Shown: piece by piece, positions 45,731-57,687 of the stretch
How positions within the stretch are numbered: position 1 is the stretch's first letter
Layout of the letters: each line of letters begins with the position of its first letter
Origin: Phymatolithon calcareum
Lineage: Eukaryota > Rhodophyta > Florideophyceae > Hapalidiales
Length of the DNA stretch: 64,000 bases
Reading direction: 5' to 3'
Assembly: GCA_977006965.1 (NCBI GenBank)
Contig: OZ345361.1
Coordinates: forward strand, 1-64,000
Translations under genes and position numbers: made by a program
Notes under the pieces: generated by a model
The model's database searches: none
What the model saw: only the letters and a program-made list of their open reading frames with translations
Told to the model about the DNA's origin: nothing

Positions 45731-47638
45731 AAAATGTTTTTTAAAAACACAAATTTGGGCGAACTTGCGCCATGACTACACTTGAAAAAAATTTAGAAGA
45801 GTCCTCCACAGAGCAAAAACGGGGAGCCAGTTCCTCCACTAATCTTTATTTTCACTTAAATTTTCCGAACGGAGCCAGTCCCCCAAACCGGAAATACTAT
45901 AGAAGTTTGCTCGCCTTCTCAATTTACCTTCGGGTGCATCAAGCAAGCATATTGCAGAGTGGGGAGCATGCTCAGGTAGGGCGCAAATTCGTAAACACGA
46001 TCGAAACTGAAATCGCTTCCCCATTTTCCAGTCGCGGACGGATGAAAAAGTGGCTCTGATCTCTCCGTCTTCACTAACTCCCGTACAATATAGTAGCGCA
46101 ACACTACTACAAATACTCTATAATTGAATGCGACTTTATTCGCTTTAATCTGCGTTTAAGTCTTTCTTGGAAGACAGAAATCCGTGTGAAAGGAAGCACT
46201 AGCATGGGTTACAGCACGAAGTGACGTTTTCAGAACGCGAAGAAGATTTCTACTGCACACAACGCTCGACAAGAGAGTAGTACGTATATCATAAAGTGTT
46301 TAGTAAGACTAAGCGTCACTTTCAACTAGCTGCAGGATCTCAAAAGCTATTATCTAATTGTCTGTATAATCACGTAAAGACAACAGTATGCAGAGATAAT
46401 TGAAAAATCATCTGCTCTGGATCAAGATCATGCCTTTCATTACACAAGACTTCTGAGGTGTTTTTTCATGTCTGAAAGTCTGTTCTGCATTTCATCACTT
46501 GCTGTAGCCGTTTATCTCCTAATATGATACAGTTCCTTACTCTTTGCTTACATCCTACTCGACGCCAAAAGGTGGAGGACATCTGGAAACGGAGCAGTTT
46601 CAAAGCCACCCGTTTCTATGATTTAATTAAAATTTGACACAGAGACGTATCATGCAAAGAATTTCAAATAAATCCAACATGATTGGGCAAAAATAAATTG
46701 AATTCGCATGCCAGACACTAGTGTCTCATTGATCTTGTATTTATGTATCCCTACATAGTGTATTCACTAATTAAAACAGCTTTACAAATTATGTATCAAT
46801 TTGCTACCGAGGAGGAGCTAGCTGTCATCAATGGCGAGAGTGCTCATTGGAATTTCTCTGCATCGCAGAAGGCAAATCTTCTAGGGCTCAACAATCTTCC
46901 TCACAGTCATCATAGAAGGCCTCAGTCTAGTTTTCAGGATATTGAAATGATGCATAAATTGCAGCTTTTTCTAAGAACCACCCAGTACTTACACTAATTA
47001 CATACTGCCATCTCATAGACTCAAATCTACTGAAGCATGCAACTCAACCGGCATCTTCTTGAGACGGCAGTGCCCTACGAAAGCAAACATCTATGAATAG
47101 TGCTATTTTCAAAAAACTATACACTCTCACACCCACGGTGATATTTTTCGTTGACGTTTCTGTACAGCTCTTCTGGGCTTCCGCCCGCTTCCTTGTACTA
47201 CGTATCATAGACTCCAGAAACACTTCGGCAACTGGTTAAATATATTCAGGCAGGAAAATACAGCTGGCTCAAACCCCAAAAATGTCCACATAACCTCGTT
47301 GGGCTTGGTGCATATAGATTTAAAGGAACAATATTTGAGCCAGTTTGTATGTATGCTTCTGAAAAACACACAATGCGATTCTTCCGGGCTTTCGCACTCA
47401 ACTATAGCACCATAACAGCAGCTCGTACAGAAATTTTGAAGCTCTGCACACGACTCTGATGACGCAGCTGGCGAAGACAATAATTCACCTGCAAGTTAGC
47501 TTTACAAATTCGGAGAGCACGAGTAAAGAAATGAGATCTGATGGGCATCGCCATTCAACTCGTTTACATTTTTGTGGAGCAATGTGAAAGATCAGAACTG
47601 CGTGAAACGATTTTATTGTTCCTTAGCATTTACTTTAT
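45731..47638. other. No recognised gene
   Basis: An inverted repeat of GGGGGACTGGCTCGGAAAA (about 45,716-45,735) with TTTTCCGAACGGAGCCAGTC (45,859-45,878) is the only structure seen. ORFs at 46,743-46,997 (plus) and 47,480-47,205 (minus, cysteine-rich) have no recognised domain. Confidence 0.42.
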
Positions 47639-48277
47639 CTAGAACCATAAAATAAGAGACGTCCTTCGCTTGCTCCTGATACTAGTCGGAACAGAGTGCA
47701 TAGTTCTGTTGTTCATAACCGCCAAGTCTCCGACGTCTTGCATTATAGAAACGACATCAATATGAAGCCCGCCATCGATAGAGTCCCCTTCGCGAAGTAG
47801 CAGTACCACAACTCCCCAAACCGCAAAGCAGTCGGAATGAGACGCGATTCCATACAACTCGTGGGGAATGTAAAAGGCAAAAAACGCGGATATCAGCTGG
47901 TCGTGGACTGTTGTCTTGTCGAAATGTTCCAGAAGGCTGCATTCAAATCCTTTCAGCACTCTCTTGTCATTTCCTGATGCTTCTTCAATTCGCTCTATTT
48001 GGCCGGCATCAGCAAGGGAAGGGAACTCTTTTATAGAGTTATTCTGCATTTGGAGCTGTGTCAGATAGGTGTACTTAGTTTGTAAGTCTCCATGCTTTGC
48101 TGAGACCGCCTCGAAATAGTCAAGACCAAGCTCGATAGGTTCGAACTGCTCGCCATTGAATAGTCTTCTCTCCGTCTTTTGCTCAATGATCTCAGAGTCG
48201 TTTTCTTCTTGTGTGCTCATTGCGTTGGGATGGAGAGTTGCTCTGAGGGAGGAGAGTAGCAAAAATAAAACGATCAT
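47639..48277 (-). CDS. Probable secreted 2-oxoglutarate/Fe(II)-dependent oxygenase
   Basis: A 212-residue ORF starts with a hydrophobic signal-like stretch (MIVLFLLLSSLRATL). The C-terminal third fits the double-stranded beta-helix of 2OG oxygenases: HSD as the HxD iron ligands, then GGLHIDVV, DVGDLAVMNNR, MHSV with the distal iron-binding His, and KRRTSLILWF with the Arg that would hold 2-oxoglutarate. The middle is helical. By family it would hydroxylate a protein or small molecule, probably in the secretory pathway if the signal works. It has no internal stops. It lies 390 bp from the 10-bp satellite. Confidence 0.6.
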   Translation of the reverse strand: MIVLFLLLSSLRATLHPNAMSTQEENDSEIIEQKTERRLFNGEQFEPIELGLDYFEAVSAKHGDLQTKYTYLTQLQMQNNSIKEFPSLADAGQIERIEEASGNDKRVLKGFECSLLEHFDKTTVHDQLISAFFAFYIPHELYGIASHSDCFAVWGVVVLLLREGDSIDGGLHIDVVSIMQDVGDLAVMNNRTMHSVPTSIRSKRRTSLILWF

Positions 48278-48663
48278 TTTATATGAACTGTGAATTTACG
48301 CTATCCTGTACTTTCAGAATCCGTTACGTTTCGCCTTCACTAACTTGGAGATGATACTTTAAACAACTCCTCCAAGCCATTCAAGAAGGGACGCGTATTT
48401 TCAGTGCAGATAGTTTCCACTTCCCTGTCCATAAAACAAAAAGCGGCCCGTCGGTGTCAATATTTCACAAAATGGCTTCTCCGAGTTGATAATTTTAAAA
48501 GCGATCCTTACTGTCGATAAAGTGATATTTGGTCCGTCCTTATCGATTTACTTAGAATAATTTCAGAAAATAGTGAAAGTGTTCAGCAGGAAAATATCGA
48601 AATGCATATATTTCAATGATTCAGTCCATCACAAGAGGATTTTTAATAACGTTTATTACACAA
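48278..48663. other. Short intergenic region
   Basis: This is the presumed promoter side of the oxygenase gene. No clear elements are seen. Confidence 0.4.
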
Positions 48664-49966
48664 TGAATGAATGAAATGAAAATGAATGAAAATGAATGAA
48701 AATGAATGAAAATGAATGAAAATGAATGAAAATGAATGAAAATGAATGAAAATGAATGAAAATGAATGAAAATGAATGAAAATGAATGAAAATGAATGAA
48801 AATGAATGAAAATGAATGAAAATGAATGAAAATGAATGAAAATGAATGAAAATGAATGAAAATGAATGAAAATGAATGAAAATGAATGAAAATGAATGAA
48901 AATGAATGAAAATGAATGAAAATGAATGAAAATGAATGAAAATGAATGAAAATGAATGAAAATGAATGAAAATGAATGAAAATGAATGAAAATGAATGAA
49001 AATGAATGAAAATGAATGAAAATGAATGAAAATGAATGAAAATGAATGAAAATGAATGAAAATGAATGAAAATGAATGAAAATGAATGAAAATGAATGAA
49101 AATGAATGAAAATGAATGAAAATGAATGAAAATGAATGAAAATGAATGAAAATGAATGAAAATGAATGAAAATGAATGAAAATGAATGAAAATGAATGAA
49201 AATGAATGAAAATGAATGAAAATGAATGAAAATGAATGAAAATGAATGAAAATGAATGAAAATGAATGAAAATGAATGAAAATGAATGAAAATGAATGAA
49301 AATGAATGAAAATGAATGAAAATGAATGAAAATGAATGAAAATGAATGAAAATGAATGAAAATGAATGAAAATGAATGAAAATGAATGAAAATGAATGAA
49401 AATGAATGAAAATGAATGAAAATGAATGAAAATGAATGAAAATGAATGAAAATGAATGAAAATGAATGAAAATGAATGAAAATGAATGAAAATGAATGAA
49501 AATGAATGAAAATGAATGAAAATGAATGAAAATGAATGAAAATGAATGAAAATGAATGAAAATGAATGAAAATGAATGAAAATGAATGAAAATGAATGAA
49601 AATGAATGAAAATGAATGAAAATGAATGAAAATGAATGAAAATGAATGAAAATGAATGAAAATGAATGAAAATGAATGAAAATGAATGAAAATGAATGAA
49701 AATGAATGAAAATGAATGAAAATGAATGAAAATGAATGAAAATGAATGAAAATGAATGAAAATGAATGAAAATGAATGAAAATGAATGAAAATGAATGAA
49801 AATGAATGAAAATGAATGAAAATGAATGAAAATGAATGAAAATGAATGAAAATGAATGAAAATGAATGAAAATGAATGAAAATGAATGAAAATGAATGAA
49901 AATGAATGAAAATGAATGAAAATGAATGAAAATGAATGAAAATGAATGAAAATGAATGAAAATGAA
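48664..49966. repeat. Perfect 10-bp satellite, (AATGAATGAA)n
   Basis: Exactly 128 consecutive identical units span 48,681-49,960, preceded by about 17 bp of imperfect copies (AATGAATGAATGAAATGAA) and followed by a partial unit. No substitution breaks the core. On the minus strand three units make a 10-residue coding repeat (FIFIHFHSFS), giving a 480-codon open frame by arithmetic alone; I do not take it as a gene. Confidence 0.96.
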
Positions 49967-50330
49967 GTTCTACTGGTACTGTTGTTAGAAGAGTGCCTGT
50001 TATTGTCTCAGTTGCTGTCTCTGATACTGCTGGAAATATTGCTGCTGCCATTGCTGCTGCCATGGCTGGTGCTGTTACTGCTGCTTCTATCGCTATTTTT
50101 GTTTCCGGTCTTGCTGCTGTTGTTGCTGTTGTTGCTCTGTTCTATTACCATTGTGTTGTTCTGCTTTAGGTCTTTGGAAGACAATGTAAGGCAACTTGAA
50201 CCAAAGGAACTGGGGATAGTTTTTCTTTCCTGGCACGCAACGGAGTTGTCGGCTGTGGTAGTACCTGTCTAGGTTGCCCTAGGGTGCTGCTCATCTCCTC
50301 TGTCCTGTCTGACGCTGCGGAACCACCACC
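49967..50330. other. GCT/TGT-rich low-complexity tract
   Basis: A triplet-biased stretch (GCTGCTGCC, TTGCTGTTG) follows the satellite. One plus frame reads poly-Leu, another an Ala/Val-rich hydrophobic peptide (NIAAAIAAAMAGAV) ending at a TAG. This may be compositional or the relic of a membrane segment. Confidence 0.4.
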
Positions 50331-50499
50331 AAAGGGAGAACCGGGTGTCAGCGAAAGCCTGTGGTGTCCGCGGGACGAGCTTCTGGACGGGGTGTTCTAA
50401 CTTTTGGAAGCTAAATCCTTTCTTAGTCAACCAAAAATGGCAAATATCGGGAGTAGTGGGGACTTTATGTCCCATGTCCTTTCGTGTCCTTTCTTCTCG

Positions 50500-52559
50500 G
50501 GTTAGTTACAGTGCCATGACTGGGGAGCAAGTCAAGCGGGCATTTGCGGAAATGTTTCCCCTCGCTGATTTGTTTTCGCCCGAAATTCGTTCCATGCCAG
50601 GCATATATCGAGGACGCGACGCGGCGCGAAGTGGGTGACGTCGACGCAGTCGAGGAACACATGTCAAGCGAAGGAGTGGCAGGGATGGCATTATTGTTGT
50701 CCGTGAGCTTCTGCCATAAATCGAGCCGGTACGTTTTACGTATTTACTAAACTCTTCTCGTGCACCATCTATACCATCACGAGATCGCGGCTAATATGGC
50801 AAGTAGCCGTCATGATACTAAGTGGAGTTTTAATTGCAACCTGGAGATCGTTGAGGACCAGCAGCATTCTGTGTCGTCATTATCATGTTGCGATGTCCAA
50901 GTGGCATAGTACTCTATGGTACGAGCGTTTACGAGAGAGGTTAAAAAAAAGGGCAACAGGAATGGGTGAATTAGTCTCGGTCAATTCTCGCTCTACACAC
51001 TTTCTTGTATGAATCGAGGAATCTAAAATTTCCGAGGCCTTGCATGTTACAACATCTCTCTATTTTCACTGTCAGTGCGCGTGCACACTATCGTCGTTAC
51101 CGACCCCAGCGGCTAAACGCCATTCTTTCGAAACGATGCTTTTTTGCCGATATGATGTAAGACCATGAGAGTAATGAAAATGACACACTACGGGCTAACC
51201 ACGAACGTTTGTCTCGTCAATGCCATTCTTATGCGGATGCGAGACGTAGCATCCCACCTCGCGGTTCAAACAGGCGTCGTCAGGCGAGCATCGGCGCTGG
51301 TCTGGATATCTATGGCGCCATTTTCGAAGATCACATGTCAATGCAAGGAGTGGCAGGGATTGCATTGTTTTGGTCCATGAGCTCTATCATTAATTGTGCC
51401 GGTACGTTTGTACGTAATTTCGAAATGCCTCTTTTAATTATCAATACGCCATGAGATTGTCGTTGATATTGCAAATAGCTGTGATGATTTCCGGACAGGT
51501 CTCCGTCATGTTTCAAGCGCTACAGACAAACTAATCAACCCGATTCATCTGGGGTCATGAAGTGTTCCGGTAAGCCTCTTCTATATTCAAGCTCTCTAAA
51601 CTGCGGTCGCCACGTTTTCAGGCCATTCATGTTGTTCGCGACTGCTGCGATCTTTCTTCAAAAGAAGATGTTGTGCGGGCAAACGATGGATTCACCTTCA
51701 ATGTGTTTAAGAAAGCGATCAGGTGACATTCTCAAAAATCGTGAAAATACATATGCCCTTATTTTATTCGTGATGTGATGCTAAGCGGAATGATAAATGA
51801 CAATCAGGAGCATGTTGTGTCGTGGTTATCATGCTGGTTTTCTTCTTGCGAAAGATAAGAGTGATATCGTCTCTAAAAGATGGAATTTATGTTGTTCAAG
51901 ACGCTTTGGAAATGCACGATTCCATCTTTTGAGAAAGACAGGCCAACGCAAAATGCAACTGGCTTGGCTAAATTTCTCGCTCTGCGCACGTTTGTGTTTG
52001 AATCGACGAATACCAAGAGTTCTGCCACCGTGCATGTAACGACAGATCGTGTGTTTCACCGTCATTGCGCGTTTAAATCCTCGTCGTACCCTCAGATTCA
52101 CGCAATGACGCTCTGACGGCTTTGCGTCAATTTATCAACACAATTCAGCCGGTATCATCGACGGCGAGCCGGTCAGTATCGACTAAACGCAACTTGTTTA
52201 ATCTAACTGCAGACGTAGTTGGCGAAATTCGAGGTGTCAATTGAACCAGACATCCCGTCGTTTCTGTCAATAAGTTGGATGCACTGATATTCCTAGCGCA
52301 AAGTCGATAAATCTGAAGTTATTAGAGTCGAACCGGTAGAACCGAACGCTTCACGATCTCCTTCTATATCCGATGCCACCCAGGAGTATGGCGTCAATGA
52401 AATAATATCGTTTGTATACGCTATACGAATGCTGAGCGCCGAGAACTTTGTTTTGACAGATCATTGATTTTTTGTTTTCCAGATGACGCTGTCAATGGGG
52501 ATAGTAGAGGAGCATGTGATGTAGTTGACGAAAAAATAAGAGCTCTTAAATCAAATTGA
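50500..52559 (+). other. Diverged duplication carrying exon-like pieces of an unknown gene
   Basis: Two blocks resemble each other: 50,655-50,740 reads EEHMSSEGVAGMALLLSVSF and 51,330-51,415 reads EDHMSMQGVAGIALFWSMSS. Both are followed at the same place by CCGGTACGTTT, a plausible 5' splice site. A second shared segment (about 50,940-51,080 and 51,945-52,080) is also alignable. Exon-like pieces flanked by splice signals lie at 51,622-51,722 (AIHVVRDCCDLSSKEDVVRA) and 52,483-52,559 (DAVNGDSRGACDVVDEK, ending in TGA). I cannot assemble an intact gene or name the family. Confidence 0.35.
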
Positions 52560-52819
52560 AAAATTTACTCGGGCAAATAATCAATAACAGACAAGACAGA
52601 ACAAAAACAATCAGTAAAACACACACAGATTGAGAGACATTCATTTGAAGCGCATTAGTGGTCAGACTAAGAATCATTCTCCGCCTGATCTTCGCTCACA
52701 AGGCTGGTTGCCACTATCTTCACGCACGTCTTGAAGTTTGATGCTGAGTTGCAATGTATGCTTGTTTCAGTTGTTCCTCTGAGGTATTCATTAGCTTTGC
52801 AACATATTTGATAAAATCG
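52560..52819. other. No recognised feature
   Basis: AT-rich spacer between the exon-like segment and the LINE fragment. Confidence 0.4.
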
Positions 52820-53890
52820 TCTTGAGAGAGGTGGCAAAGAATCCTACCTTCCCTATTTTTTCTCACCATCATAGTTGCAAAACTAGCGCGCAGGTTTATG
52901 GCTGTTACATTTCCAAATCTGGGCCCTTGTGCTTGATCTATGCCCGCAGAGATGAAGCAACGCTATCCGACTGCAGCAGCATCCATTTCAGGCGGCTGAA
53001 ACCGGGATCGGTCTCATCGCCGAAACGCCCCTGGGATGTAAACCTCCAGCATAGGCCCCTGCTGACGAGTGTTCCGACAAAAGTACCAAGGAAAAGACGC
53101 AAAGAGGTTATATCTACGAAGAGCAGATCTGACCCGGAGCTTGCCGAAAAAGTACGAACGGAAGATCAGGACTGTCTGCCTCCACAAATTATACGTCTAA
53201 AAGCATGTTAGTCTCCCAGTGAGCGGGATTCTATATATGAATCTATCGTGGCGATCTTTTTCTAGACCTGGAGGAAAACTGTTCCAATGGAAGGATCTCG
53301 AAAAATGTTCAACACAGCCGCTCTTAGAGAGATAGAGAAACAACGGACAAAGCTATTTAGAAAAGCTTGTTATACAAAAAGCGAGGTCGATATTCTAGCG
53401 CACAAAGAATTCAAGAAAAAAATGAGCAAAGATGTAATTGGCGCGCTCTCAGCAGCAGCAGCCTTTAAGAAGACGTTCAAAATGGCATGAGCTCTCTCTA
53501 AGCGGAATACTGAACAAGGTACAAACGGAAATGTTGAAAGTAGATCCAGTACTAAGGACAAGAGTATTATTTGCGCTTTGGGAAGCCTGTGGTCGCTTGG
53601 AAAACGCACCCTTGGCTTGGAGAACAGCTGAAATTTTACTTATCTAAAAGGATGGAGATACAACAATGCTGACGAGCTACCGCCCAATCTCCCTCTTAAA
53701 CCACATGAGGAAGTTAATCAAAATGGCCTTAGACAAGATGATCAGAAGGAAATACAAGTTCCATATTTTACAGCTTGGGTTCCAGAAACGAAAGGGCACT
53801 GAGTTGGTGCTTTTCCATGCTGACGCACTCAGACAAACAGGCCAAAGCTGTGTGGTAGTCTTAGACCTTAAAGCTGCCTACGACCAGTGA
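52820..53890 (+). mobile_element. LINE fragment with RT fingers and motif A
   Basis: After a weakly coding part (52,822-53,211) the plus strand reads a charged linker (REIEKQRTKLFRKACYTKSE). It then gives RVLFALWEACGRLENAPLAW and, after one TAA, TSYRPISLLNHMRKLIKMAL, LGFQKRKGTELVLFHADAL and VVLDLKAAYD. These are consecutive hallmarks of a non-LTR RT up to motif A (LDLKAAYD). The sequence leaves the RT there, so the FADD half is missing. It belongs with the fragment at 31.8-32.7 kb. Confidence 0.8.
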
Positions 53891-56800
53891 TGGCCGAAAT
53901 GGCTATTTCGTGGGTTGCCCGTGGTGCACTCTGTCCTCGCTTGTTCCTTGGGTTCTTGTTTTGTAGGTCATACCAGTGGAAAGAGTATTCTGTGGCGAGA
54001 GAGAGGCAAGCGGTGCAACATTTGCTGATATTCTGATGTCTATTTTCGCAATAGCTCCTCGCTTGTGATACAGTTAAAACAAAAGCTGCACTTGACTTGA
54101 AGAAATATGCTGACTTCAAGTCAAGTACGGCTTTTGTCTTCCTTCCTTGCATTACTGTTTTTTGTAACGGGGGAGGGCTCTTGCTGTGCCTTTCTGTGTC
54201 TGGAATCGCATTTGTAAAGCCATATTCCTTCCAGATCCGTTTATTCAAGGCTGATTTAAAGATTTCGGGAACATTCGATATTAGGCGTCCTGTCTTGAGG
54301 GATATCTACTTGACATCTCTTGCCTTGATTCCGAACAGACCTTCTTAGTTTTTCGTGCACTCGATGATAGTCTTTCTGAATAGCGAAAGCTCATATAATG
54401 CTTTCTCGGTATCCAAGTTGTTATTCCTTTCAGGTTATATCCTGTGAGACTGTTTACAGAGTTGCCATATGCTACCGAATTTTATTTCCGAATGCTTCCT
54501 CAACAATTGTTGTAGACAATTGCGGAAATCTTCTGCACATGTATTGAAGTGCAAATTTCATGTGCCTCGCCAGAGGGAGTTAGAAAACAATAGTTTTTCA
54601 GAAGTGATCATGTGCGAAAATGTCTTCTTTGGCGACTTTGACGCATGAAAACAGTGGCTAACACCCCTTTAGGTACCGCGTGTTATCCATCCTACTCTAG
54701 TGCCCATTGATCTTCAGCAGTTCGAATCATACGAGAACTTTTTCATATCCATGGAGAATTATTGCTAAATCATAAGCAGAGCAATCCGGTTTCTGGTTGC
54801 AACTCACATAGAAAGAACGCAATCTTCTTTTTTGCAAGAGGCCATACTTTGCTTTTCTTTCTTGAAGCGTCAAGAACATTACCGATTGCTACACCTCTTT
54901 TCCTGTCCGGAGACTGACGAAATTTATGATACGTGAACAATTCAATTTTCAACCTCCAACGAAAGGATTGTGATAACGGTTGCGCCCCTAGTGGGTGATG
55001 AGGTCAGAAGGTTGAACTAAAACGGTCTCATTTTTTCAGCATTTATATCATTCTGCTTGAGTGCACGTACTGTAGGACGCCGTTCTATGGCACTTGTGCA
55101 CTCTCCCAATGGATATCTCAGTTTCGTGTCTTCTCACCGACTTGTAAAGTGTTTATCTAGATGTTCGACTATTAAATTGGAACAGTAGTCTGTTGTCCCC
55201 TGGCAATTAGGTGCGAAGTAAGCCTACCATTGCATATTACCTAAGTAATTTATGGGGATGCTATTTGAAAACGAGATTTTATAACTACAACCGGAATGCA
55301 TGTTCAAAGAGATCCGGATATCCAATCTGCGTCAGATGTATGGGTGATATATCAAGTACTCTTTCACAGGACAGACAAAGCTGCGAAGTATCCAGTCGGG
55401 CGTAAGTGATGTCAGGCAGTCGCCGACGGTTATGTCCAGGCATTAATCGGTGCAAATTCTACCGCGGCCACCTATTGATGATATTCTCGTAAGCCGAAAC
55501 TCAAAACACAGATACCATCCCGTCTTCTACCTATTTGTTTGTGCAGATATCGACCAGGCTCCTGAGAAAAATGCTGGGTGAAGCTCCGACCGAGTAGTAT
55601 TTTGAGCACTTTACTCGTGTATATGTCCACTTCTATAGCTTAACCTAATCGACATGTCGGGACCAATCACATTTATACCGGAATACAGAGGAAACAACCT
55701 GCTGCGCGTCCAACGGAAGAGCTTCGCAAAAATCCTTGTAAGTTTATAAGCAAATGCGCAGTTCCTACATTTCGGAGCCTGACTGTGCAGTCTGAATAAA
55801 TGGAAGCTTCGAAGTCCATGTCGCCGTCTTATATCTTCTCCCAGCGTTTTGAACTTCTTCATTGGGCAGTCAGTACCGGATAATTTGCTGCCGACTTGTG
55901 GCAGGGTGTTCGACGACGAGAAAGTCACTTAGAAACACCGCCAACGTCCTTATTCGCGCGAACATGAGAGATGTCTTCAACCCTGCATGGGCATAAAGCG
56001 GCTGGAACTAGTTTCTAAATGCAGGGATGTGTTGAGTTGAAATTCTCAATGATTCCCCAAGAAATATGTGAGCCCTACAAGATCAGAATGAAAAGATGTT
56101 AAACCAAAAGCGCGCAATCACACCATCGCCGCACGTATCGGGAATTTGTAGGTCATACGTTATCCAATCTAAAGAAAGATGGCCCGATGGACGCAGCGGA
56201 TAAGGACTGAGGAAGAATCGCACGAGAGGTATTTAAGATTGGCTACTGAATGGTCAGAGCACTGCCTTCCTTCTATGCAGAAGTTCTAGCACTTGGATTG
56301 GTTCTAGTGCCCTGCGACGGAAGATGTGTGTAGCGAGTTGAGCTGTGGAGGAGCCTATATGTGCTTCTGCATCGCTTGCTCGCAGTATGAGATTTGTGGG
56401 AGCATGACGCGGCAAGCTCTTAGATGAAAGAATGGCACGCCCAGAATCTGGGAAGATTATATTCATAAATCTCTTAGCGTAAGATACAAGAAGGAAGAAT
56501 GGCAAACTCATCGAAATCGGTTAATGGAAAGAAGCGTATTCATCACAACTGAGGTCAGACACGTTGTGTATTCATCACAACTGAAGTCAGTCTCGTTGCG
56601 TTGCCATCTTTAAATGACAATCGAAGAAAAAACAGTTCAGATATCAATCTCATTCAGATGCAAGTTTTTCCGCTTCGTGGGACAGTTCGTTAGCAGCTCC
56701 CAATAGGATGGAAACAGATGCTTTTTCGAATAATTTATGTATAGAATGAATTCTTTCCTCTCTTATGATGCTAGCAAGCAGTGGTTTTATTATTCCCTCT

Positions 56801-57222
56801 ACTTATATTAAGGCTCGGGGCTAATCCTGCTAGATAAATGTAAGCACGATGAAGAGTAATGTATAGTGAATCCACATTTCAACGAGAATAATATCTTCGA
56901 CTGTACTTTATTCAAGTGAATGCCTGCTTCGTCACCTTTGACCGTCATTAAATAACAAATTATTCAGCTTTCTTTCATCTTTAAGTTCCAAACTATCCGT
57001 TGAGTTGTAATCATCGCTTTTGTAGGCCTTACAAATCTTTTTCCTTTCTACAAAGTCTCAAGAACTCGAACGGTACGTGATTCCCGGAAAACGTTGATGT
57101 TGCTACCGGTTTTTTCGGCAATCTACTGCTACACTGGACGGTTCGATCGAGGATTCAAGTACTCTGATTCAGGCTGGTATCTGTGCTCCGGCGAGGGTAA
57201 TACATAAACCAACCCATCTGCT
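53891..57222. other. Mostly unassigned, with a probable LINE C-terminal relic
   Basis: The plus strand at 55,680-55,880 reads NLLRVQRKSFAKILV and later SPSVLNFFIGQSVPDNLL, resembling the VQR region after the RT. It may continue the LINE above after an interruption. A direct duplication (TATTCATCACAACTGA) occurs at 56,537 and 56,570. Otherwise I see only short ORFs. Confidence 0.38.
54076..54140. repeat. Compact inverted repeat (hairpin of about 65 nt)
   Basis: Arms of about 27 nt pair around an 11-nt loop. The inner 13 bp, ACTTGACTTGAAG (54,090-54,102) and CTTCAAGTCAAGT (54,114-54,126), are perfect. The outer part has ACAAAAGC/GCTTTTGT separated by a 3-nt mismatch. Confidence 0.8.
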
Positions 57223-57687
57223 TTACACATTTACGAAAATATTTGGGCTCTGCTGAAACACAAAATGAGAAGCGACGTATTTGGGGAGATAATGACTGGT
57301 TTTTATGCTTTTTGACTTCTCTGCGATCTGAAAACACAAAATTCTGCGCACCTCATTGGTACTAAAGACTGAAATTCCACCCTGGGAAGTCGGTTGCAAG
57401 TTTCCATTTCTCACATCTTCAGTGGAATCAGTACATACTCGCAATACGCTCGACCCGTGCAAGCAGAACAGAAAAAGACCATCTGGAACCAACGCTAGCA
57501 GACTAGTCTGCTCAACATCTCTCTTTTTATGCTCACACAAGCCCGTAATAATGTGAGTGTGACATTTCTTACTCTCATCGTCCTCGCCATCATCCAGAGA
57601 TGCAAAACAGCGTTGCAGAAAAAGAGAATCAGGCAGATGTCGGTTTATTTGTTCAATTCGAGGGCGAGGCTTGTTCAGATGAACCAA
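57223..57687 (-). CDS. Possible coding remnant, unrecognised
   Basis: A 154-codon minus ORF has balanced composition (RPRIEQINRHLPDSLFLQRC, SLDDGEDDESKKCHTH). Further upstream on the same strand another frame reads DCDDEEEVLNSTCWVAALNF. Together they may be exons of one decayed gene. No domain is recognised. Confidence 0.25.
   Translation of the reverse strand: MVHLNKPRPRIEQINRHLPDSLFLQRCFASLDDGEDDESKKCHTHIITGLCEHKKRDVEQTSLLALVPDGLFLFCLHGSSVLRVCTDSTEDVRNGNLQPTSQGGISVFSTNEVRRILCFQIAEKSKSIKTSHYLPKYVASHFVFQQSPNIFVNV

Noticed and set aside
48621-50063. 480-codon minus-strand ORF of repeating FIFIHFHSFS
   Set aside because: It is an arithmetic result of a perfect 10-bp satellite (three units are divisible by three and stop-free); no start context or domain supports it.
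49946-50272. Plus-strand poly-leucine ORF
   Set aside because: It is produced by a GCT/CTG-biased tract; another frame is equally open and neither has a supported start.
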